Origin: an uncultured beta proteobacterium
GTDB lineage: Bacteria > Pseudomonadota > Gammaproteobacteria > Burkholderiales > Burkholderiaceae_C
Direction of reading: 5' to 3'
Length of the DNA: 64,000 nucleotides
Assembly: GCA_903886275.1 (NCBI GenBank)
Contig: CAISLN010000098.1
Span: 1-64,000 of the forward strand
The translations under genes were made by a program, and so were the position numbers. Below the pieces are notes generated by a model that did no database searches, was not told where the DNA came from, and saw only the letters and a list, made by a program, of their open reading frames with translations. Shown one piece after another: positions 60,360-64,000 of this stretch (position 1 is its first letter; each line of letters starts with the position of its first letter).

Positions 60360-60825
60360 GCCGGGGCGCATACGCAGGCCAGGCCAGCGCGGCTTCACGC
60401 TGCTGGAGCTATTGGTGGTGGTCAGCATCGTCGCCATCGCCAGTGCCGGCGTGGCATTTTCCATGCGAGACAGTGCACAGACCCAAACCGAGCGCGAGGC
60501 CCAGCGCCTGTCCGCCCTGCTGGAATCGGCACGCGCCCAGTCGCGCACTCAGGGCGTGGCCGTGGTCTGGCGCAGCACCGCACAGGGCTTCGTCTTTGAC
60601 GGCCTGCCCAAGGGCTCCCTGCCCGAAAACTGGCTTGACAGCAACACCACCGTGGCCCCGGGCAGCCGCCTGGAACTGGGGCCCGAACCGATTGTGGGAG
60701 CGCAGTCGGTGACCCTGGGCAACCTGCAGCAAGGCGCTGTTTTTTGGCGCGTGGCCACCGATGGCCTGCGCCCGTTTTCTGTACAGGTGGCAGACAGTGC
60801 GGCAGCTACCGGGGTGGCGCCATGA
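60334..60825 (+). CDS. gspH: Type II secretion minor pseudopilin GspH
   Basis: This 163-residue protein has the cleavage motif QRGFTLLELLVVVSIVAIAS and a GspH/FimT-like body with LSALLESARAQSRTQGVAVV. The start at ATG 60334 overlaps gspG by 26 bp. It is a minor pseudopilin of the tip complex region. Its stop overlaps the gspI start (ATGA). Confidence 0.9.
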   Translation: MRISAAGSKPGRIRRPGQRGFTLLELLVVVSIVAIASAGVAFSMRDSAQTQTEREAQRLSALLESARAQSRTQGVAVVWRSTAQGFVFDGLPKGSLPENWLDSNTTVAPGSRLELGPEPIVGAQSVTLGNLQQGAVFWRVATDGLRPFSVQVADSAAATGVAP

Positions 60826-61196
60826 GCCGGCACATCCCTTGGAACAGGCCGCGCGGCTTTACCCTGATTGAGGTGCTGGTGGCCCTGGGCATTGTGGCCA
60901 TTGCGCTCACCGCCGGACTGAAGGCCACCGCCTCGCTGACGCGCAATGCAGAGCGCCAGTCGGATGTGATGCTGGCCCAACTGTGCGCCGAGAACGAACT
61001 CATCAAGCTGCGCCTGACGCGCCAGTTGCCGGGCGTGGGCGACAGCAGCAGCGACTGTGCCCAGGGTAGTGAAACCTTGCAGGTGCAAGACTCTGTGCGG
61101 CCCACGCCCAACCCGAATTTTTTGCGCGTAGACGCCAGGGTGTTCAAGAACGGCGCCGCCCTGTTTCAGATCAGCACCGTGATGGGACGCAATTGA
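60822..61196 (+). CDS. gspI: Type II secretion minor pseudopilin GspI
   Basis: This 124-residue protein starts MSRHIPWNRPRGFTLIEVLV, with ALGIVAIALTAGLKA behind it; this is the GspI type IV pilin motif. It ends with RVDARVFKNGAALFQISTVM. GspI nucleates the GspI-J-K tip. Its stop overlaps the gspJ start (TGATG). Confidence 0.94.
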   Translation: MSRHIPWNRPRGFTLIEVLVALGIVAIALTAGLKATASLTRNAERQSDVMLAQLCAENELIKLRLTRQLPGVGDSSSDCAQGSETLQVQDSVRPTPNPNFLRVDARVFKNGAALFQISTVMGRN

Positions 61197-61867
61197 TGGC
61201 GCGCCGGCAAGGTCTGCGCGGTTTTACCCTGGTGGAGCTGATGGTGGCCCTGATGGTGATGGCTCTGCTCAGCCTGATGAGCTGGCGCGGCCTGGACGCC
61301 ATGGGCCGGGCGCAAAGCCAGACCCAGGCCCGCGCCGACGATGTGCTGGCCCTGCAGAGCGGCTTGGCGCAATGGGGCGCCGACCTGGACGCCATGGCCA
61401 CCGAGCTGGCCACGGCACAAAACATCAACTCCCTGGCCAGCCCGCTGGAGTGGAGTGGCCAGGTGCTTCGCATCACCCGCTATAGCAACAGCGGCGAGCT
61501 GTCGGGCCTGCGCGTGGTGGCCTGGGCGATGGGTGAAGACCAGGGCCGCAAGGTCTGGCTGCGCTGGCAGTCGCCCCTGCTGCAATCGCACGCAGCGCTG
61601 CAAAGGGCCTGGCTACAGTCGGCGCTGTGGGCGCAAAACCCGGATGCCGCCAGCCGTGCGCTACGGGTCAGCATCGTGCCGCTGGTGGACTGGCAGATCT
61701 ACTACTACCGGGGTGGAGCCTGGAGCAACCCCGGCTCCAGCAGCGAGGCCGCCGACGCCATTCCGGAGGGTGTGCGCCTGCAGCTCACCCTGCCCGAGGG
61801 CCTGCCCCTGAGCGGCATCCTGACGCGCGACTGGATTCGCCCCAACGCGGTGGGCGCCAAATCATGA
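61196..61867 (+). CDS. gspJ: Type II secretion minor pseudopilin GspJ
   Basis: This 223-residue protein has GFTLVELMVALMVMALLSLM at its start, then SWRGLDAMGRAQSQ, which is typical of GspJ. It forms the tip with GspI and GspK. It overlaps gspI and gspK by a few bases, so the operon is translated together. Confidence 0.94.
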   Translation: MARRQGLRGFTLVELMVALMVMALLSLMSWRGLDAMGRAQSQTQARADDVLALQSGLAQWGADLDAMATELATAQNINSLASPLEWSGQVLRITRYSNSGELSGLRVVAWAMGEDQGRKVWLRWQSPLLQSHAALQRAWLQSALWAQNPDAASRALRVSIVPLVDWQIYYYRGGAWSNPGSSSEAADAIPEGVRLQLTLPEGLPLSGILTRDWIRPNAVGAKS

Positions 61868-62862
61868 GAACCCACCAGTCGCCGGGGTTCGCCATAAGGC
61901 AAAGTGGCGTGGCGCTGTTGACCGCCATGCTGACCGTCACCCTGGTGGCCACCTTTGCCTCGGCGGCCCTGTGGCAACAGTGGCGCAGCGTGGAAATCGA
62001 GGCCGCCGAGCGCAGCCGCACCCAGATGCAGTGGGTGCTCAATGGCGCGCTCGACTGGTCGCGCCTGATTCTGCAAGAGGATGGGCGCAATGGCGAGGTT
62101 GACCACCTGTCCGAACCCTGGGCCTTGCCGCTGCAGGAGGCGCGGCTGTCGAGCTTTTTGGCGCTGGACAGCAACCATACCGACGATGCCATGGAGGCAT
62201 TTTTGTCCGGCCAAATCAGCGACCAACAGGCCCTGCTGAACGTGCGCAACCTGGTGCCCGACGGCAAACCCAGCCGCGCCGCCAGACAAGTTTTTGCGCG
62301 CCTGTTCACCCTGCTGAAGCTGCCACAAAGCCAGTTGCAGTTGCTGCAGGACCAACTGCTGGCCAGCGACAAGGCGAGCGCGGACAGCGACACCTACAAC
62401 ATGGCGGACGCAGCCTTTAACGCGCCGCTCACACCCTACCGCATGGAGCAGCTGGTTTGGCTGGGCCTGCCGGCCAGCACCCTGCGGGCGCTGACGCCCT
62501 ACTGCACCCTGCTGCCGGTGGCCACGCCGGTCAACCTCAACACCGCCAGCGCCGAGGTGCTGCATGCGACCCTGCCGGACTTTGCGCTGGGCCGGGCGCA
62601 GCAACTGGTGGCGCAGCGCTCTAGCACCCATTTCAAAACCGTGGACGAGGGGCTCAAGGCCGCCGGTGTCAACGTGCCGGCAGCGGTCGAGGGCGTGGGT
62701 TTGAGCGTGGGCACGCATTACTTTGCGGTGCGTGGGCGCCTGCGCCTGGGCGACAGCGCGGTGCAGGAGTTTTCGCTATTGGAGCGCCAGGGCGCACTGG
62801 TCAAGGTCATCTGGCGCCAACGCGAGGCCCTAACGGCCATGGCAACGGCTTCCCTACAATAA
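61864..62862 (+). CDS. gspK: Type II secretion minor pseudopilin GspK
   Basis: This 332-residue protein has a short prepilin-like leader with QSGVALLTAMLTVTLVATF (no canonical G-F, as common in GspK) and the large alpha domain. The helix-hairpin-helix-like VNLNTASAEVLHATLPDF lies near 220-237. GspK caps the pseudopilus tip. It ends 12 bp before gspL. Confidence 0.93.
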   Translation: MRTHQSPGFAIRQSGVALLTAMLTVTLVATFASAALWQQWRSVEIEAAERSRTQMQWVLNGALDWSRLILQEDGRNGEVDHLSEPWALPLQEARLSSFLALDSNHTDDAMEAFLSGQISDQQALLNVRNLVPDGKPSRAARQVFARLFTLLKLPQSQLQLLQDQLLASDKASADSDTYNMADAAFNAPLTPYRMEQLVWLGLPASTLRALTPYCTLLPVATPVNLNTASAEVLHATLPDFALGRAQQLVAQRSSTHFKTVDEGLKAAGVNVPAAVEGVGLSVGTHYFAVRGRLRLGDSAVQEFSLLERQGALVKVIWRQREALTAMATASLQ

Positions 62863-62874
62863 GCCCACTTCACG

Positions 62875-64000
62875 ATGTCCACACTGATTCTCACCCTCCC
62901 CCTTGCCGGCAACAGCAACACGCCGGAATACGGCTATGTGCTCACGCCCGATGGCCTGGCTGTGGCCGCCCAAGGCGACGCGACAGCGGCCCTGCTGCCC
63001 ACGCTGGCTGCGCGCAGCACCGAGGTGGTGGCCATGGTTCCGGCGCGCGCCTTGTCGTGGCACCGCATTACCCTGCCAGAGCGCGTGCTGCGCAGCCTGC
63101 TGACTGGGCGCATGGAGGTCTTGCGGGCGCGCAGCGTGCTGGCCGGTGTACTGGAAGAACAATTGCTGGACGAACCCGAGCGGCTGCACTTTGCGCTGTT
63201 TGCCGTGCCCGAGGCGCCGTCTGGCGACAGCGCCTGGGTGGCGGTGTGCGACCGGGCCTGGCTGCAGGCTGGCCTGCAGGCGCTGGAGTCCGCCGGCTAC
63301 CGCGCGGCGCGCATCGTGGCCGAATGCACACCGAGCGCTCCCGGCACCGCCCTGGCAATGCTCAGCGATGCGGTGGAGCCGGCCCAACTGCTCCTGTGTA
63401 CGCCCCATGGCGTGAGCCTGCTGCCCCTGCTGCCGGCCAGCCTGGCACTGGCCTTGGCACAACCGACCCTGAAGGTGGTGGCCGAACCGGCCGTGATGGA
63501 ACGGGCACAGGCCCATTTTGGCAACCAAGTCAAGCTGCAGGGCCATGCCCAGCGCATGCTGGCGGCGGCGCGATCACCCTGGAACCTGGCCCAGTTGGAA
63601 CTCAGCGCCTCGCCCGGTGGGCGTTTGCTCAAACGCCTGGGCGCGGCCTGGCAACAATTTCTGCAGGCCCCCGCCTGGCGCCCGACGCGCTGGGGCCTGG
63701 TGGCACTGCTGCTGGTGCAGGTGCTGGCGCTCAATGCGCTGGCCTGGCAACAGAGACGTTTGCTGGATGAAAAACGCGCTGCCATTGCGGCGGTGCTGCA
63801 GCAAACCTTTCCCGAAGTCCGCCTGGTGGTCGATGCGCCGCTGCAAATGCAACGCGCCGTGGACGATCTGGCGCGCGCCCATGGCGTGGCCTCGGACGTC
63901 GGGCTGGGACGCGTCTTCTCCATCATCGGTCCGCAGGCAACGCTGCGCCTGTCGGCCATCGAGCTGGGCGAGCGCGAACTGCGCCTGGCGCTCAGCGGTC
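62875..64000 (+). CDS. gspL: Type II secretion protein GspL (partial, cut by right edge)
   Basis: At least 375 residues are visible. An actin-like cytoplasmic domain (1-about 255) has TEVVAMVPARALSWHRITLP. A single membrane segment (about 278-297, WGLVALLLVQVLALNALAW) and the start of the ferredoxin-like periplasmic domain follow. GspL binds GspE and GspM at the inner membrane. The stop lies beyond the window. Confidence 0.93.
   Translation, partial: MSTLILTLPLAGNSNTPEYGYVLTPDGLAVAAQGDATAALLPTLAARSTEVVAMVPARALSWHRITLPERVLRSLLTGRMEVLRARSVLAGVLEEQLLDEPERLHFALFAVPEAPSGDSAWVAVCDRAWLQAGLQALESAGYRAARIVAECTPSAPGTALAMLSDAVEPAQLLLCTPHGVSLLPLLPASLALALAQPTLKVVAEPAVMERAQAHFGNQVKLQGHAQRMLAAARSPWNLAQLELSASPGGRLLKRLGAAWQQFLQAPAWRPTRWGLVALLLVQVLALNALAWQQRRLLDEKRAAIAAVLQQTFPEVRLVVDAPLQMQRAVDDLARAHGVASDVGLGRVFSIIGPQATLRLSAIELGERELRLALSG

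Overview
The window looks like a chromosomal segment of a betaproteobacterium of the order Burkholderiales, most likely Comamonadaceae (Rhodoferax/Polaromonas-like). The reasons are the urease gene order ureA-ureJ-ureB-ureC-ureE-ureF-ureG, the general protein similarity, a GC-rich codon usage and a gsp cluster with divergent gspC. This assignment comes from recognising protein families by eye; no database search was run.

Region 1 (1-11.2 kb, minus strand) is a two-partner secretion locus. An outer-membrane TpsB transporter is followed by a giant filamentous haemagglutinin-type TpsA exoprotein of at least 3137 residues that runs off the left edge. The exoprotein carries about 15 propeller-like repeats and a block of YDG/MBG repeats. 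Region 2 (11.9-22.7 kb) is nitrogen-related: an NCS1-permease/hybrid histidine kinase fusion and its LuxR-type response regulator on the minus strand, divergent from a urease operon on the plus strand. The urease operon has a strong sigma-54 type promoter, lacks ureD and is interrupted by an antisense Doc/AbrB-like toxin-antitoxin pair. A secreted S53 peptidase with Ig-like repeats follows, then tRNA-Ser(UGA).

Region 3 (about 25.8-47.0 kb), directly after the tRNA, is a dense defence and toxin-antitoxin island. It holds hipBA; a type I restriction-modification locus (hsdM, hsdS, hsdR) with extra cassettes in its gene junctions (DUF4160/DUF2442/antitoxin-like; MNT/HEPN; AAA ATPase/HNH; VapBC-like); an AbiEii-type nucleotidyltransferase with two paralogous winged-helix proteins; a degenerate ccdAB; a DUF262/HNH (GmrSD-like) nuclease; and a HipA-like kinase/DUF3037 pair lying between two pieces of a broken AlbA_2-type gene. 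Short duplicated ends of hsdM, hsdS, hsdR and the MNT gene are left at the cassette junctions. Remnants of another type I system lie at both island edges.

Region 4 (47.0-64 kb) reads as ordinary chromosome. It has a minus-strand group (RNB-family ribonuclease, CZB-domain protein, MazG-like hydrolase, pentapeptide-repeat protein); a plus-strand operon for an ABC exporter with LolA-like and beta-barrel partners followed by a LytS/LytTR two-component pair; a convergent MgtA-type P-type ATPase; and a type II secretion cluster, gspC divergent from gspGHIJKL, with gspL cut by the right edge.
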